From Oerskovia douganii (lineage in GTDB: Bacteria > Actinomycetota > Actinomycetes > Actinomycetales > Cellulomonadaceae): a stretch of DNA of 64,000 bases. Each line of letters begins with the position of its first letter. Positions within the stretch are counted from its first letter, which is position 1. Location of the stretch: contig NZ_JACSPN010000003.1 of NCBI RefSeq assembly GCF_015142735.1, positions 171,900 through 235,899 of the forward strand. Reading direction: 5' to 3'. This document shows positions 63,978 to 64,000 of this stretch, one piece after another. The notes under the pieces were generated by a model that saw nothing but the letters and a program-made list of their open reading frames with translations, made no database searches and was not told where the DNA came from. Made by a program: the position numbers and the translations under genes.

Positions 63978-64000
63978 GGGGGGGGGGGGGGGGGGGGGGG
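63978..64000. other. Poly-G run at the window end
   Basis: At least 23 consecutive G bases run to the edge. This looks like an assembly end or a sequencing artefact rather than natural sequence. Confidence 0.75.

Overview
The window is very GC-rich actinobacterial chromosome. Gene content and order point to the Micrococcales, probably the Cellulomonas/Oerskovia/Cellulosimicrobium group; this placement is an inference from content, not a database match. The supporting signs are GTG starts, promoters whose -10 box lies only 6-8 nt before the start codon (leaderless mRNAs), GC-rich hairpin terminators, secreted polysaccharide hydrolases, and the order pcrA-sucC-sucD-perM-purN-purH, which is also known from Mycobacterium tuberculosis (Rv0949-Rv0957). 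No tRNA, rRNA, CRISPR array, integrase or transposase was seen.

Layout. 1-3.3 kb: a PspC-domain membrane protein facing a PspC-fused histidine kinase and its LuxR-type regulator, then 7Fe ferredoxin fdxA. 3.4-13.2 kb (minus strand): one long sulfur-assimilation operon. In transcription order it holds a 28-codon leader peptide ending in four Cys codons, ferredoxin-sulfite reductase, APS reductase cysH, cysD, cysN, a SsuABC-type importer, and a fused siroheme synthase. 13.3-15.6 kb: two small membrane proteins, a GNAT acetyltransferase and a VOC protein. 15.8-20.3 kb: pcrA, whose last 179 bp are duplicated around an AT-richer insert carrying a single P-loop ATPase gene (Sll1717/FunZ-like). 20.5-27.3 kb: sucC, sucD, perM, purN and a ZTP-riboswitch-controlled purH. 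27.5-35 kb: SulP transporter, FAD oxidoreductase, DUF3017-like protein, aquaporin, icd and mdh. 35-45.2 kb: a one-chain ABC exporter and a 2057-residue secreted amylopullulanase under a MalR/LacI-type operator. 45.2-49.6 kb: aldo/keto reductase divergent from a MocR regulator, purU, and a second GNAT protein. 49.7-54.3 kb (minus): an overlapping operon of a cellulose-synthase-like GT2, a lone STAS protein, a GH26 and a GH16 enzyme. 54.7-61 kb: a ROK regulator, a 30-codon coupled ORF and an orphan sugar-ABC ATPase, divergent from a complete ChvE-GguA-GguB-type sugar importer. 61-64 kb: a second ZTP riboswitch, glyA and folD.

How it works together. Sulfate is imported, activated by CysDN, reduced by APS reductase and then by siroheme-dependent sulfite reductase. 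Siroheme comes from the last operon gene, and electrons plausibly come from the neighbouring ferredoxin. The poly-Cys leader probably ties the operon to cysteine supply. Purine and one-carbon genes (purN, purH, purU, glyA, folD) lie at several loci, two of them behind ZTP switches. TCA genes (sucCD, icd, mdh) are scattered, but sucC and icd share a palindromic site at their promoters. The carbohydrate genes form separate modules, each with its own regulator.

Most interesting signals: (1) the poly-Cys leader, which can also pair with the ribosome-binding site of the next gene; (2) the ATPase cargo inserted behind a regenerated pcrA 3' end, a possible single-gene defence island; (3) the GT2-STAS-GH26-GH16 operon; (4) a family of near-identical long hairpins after gene ends; (5) the shared sucC/icd operator; (6) the 30-codon ORF where a sugar permease would be expected. 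The C/G homopolymers at 61.1-61.2 kb and the poly-G at the right end look like assembly or sequencing problems.
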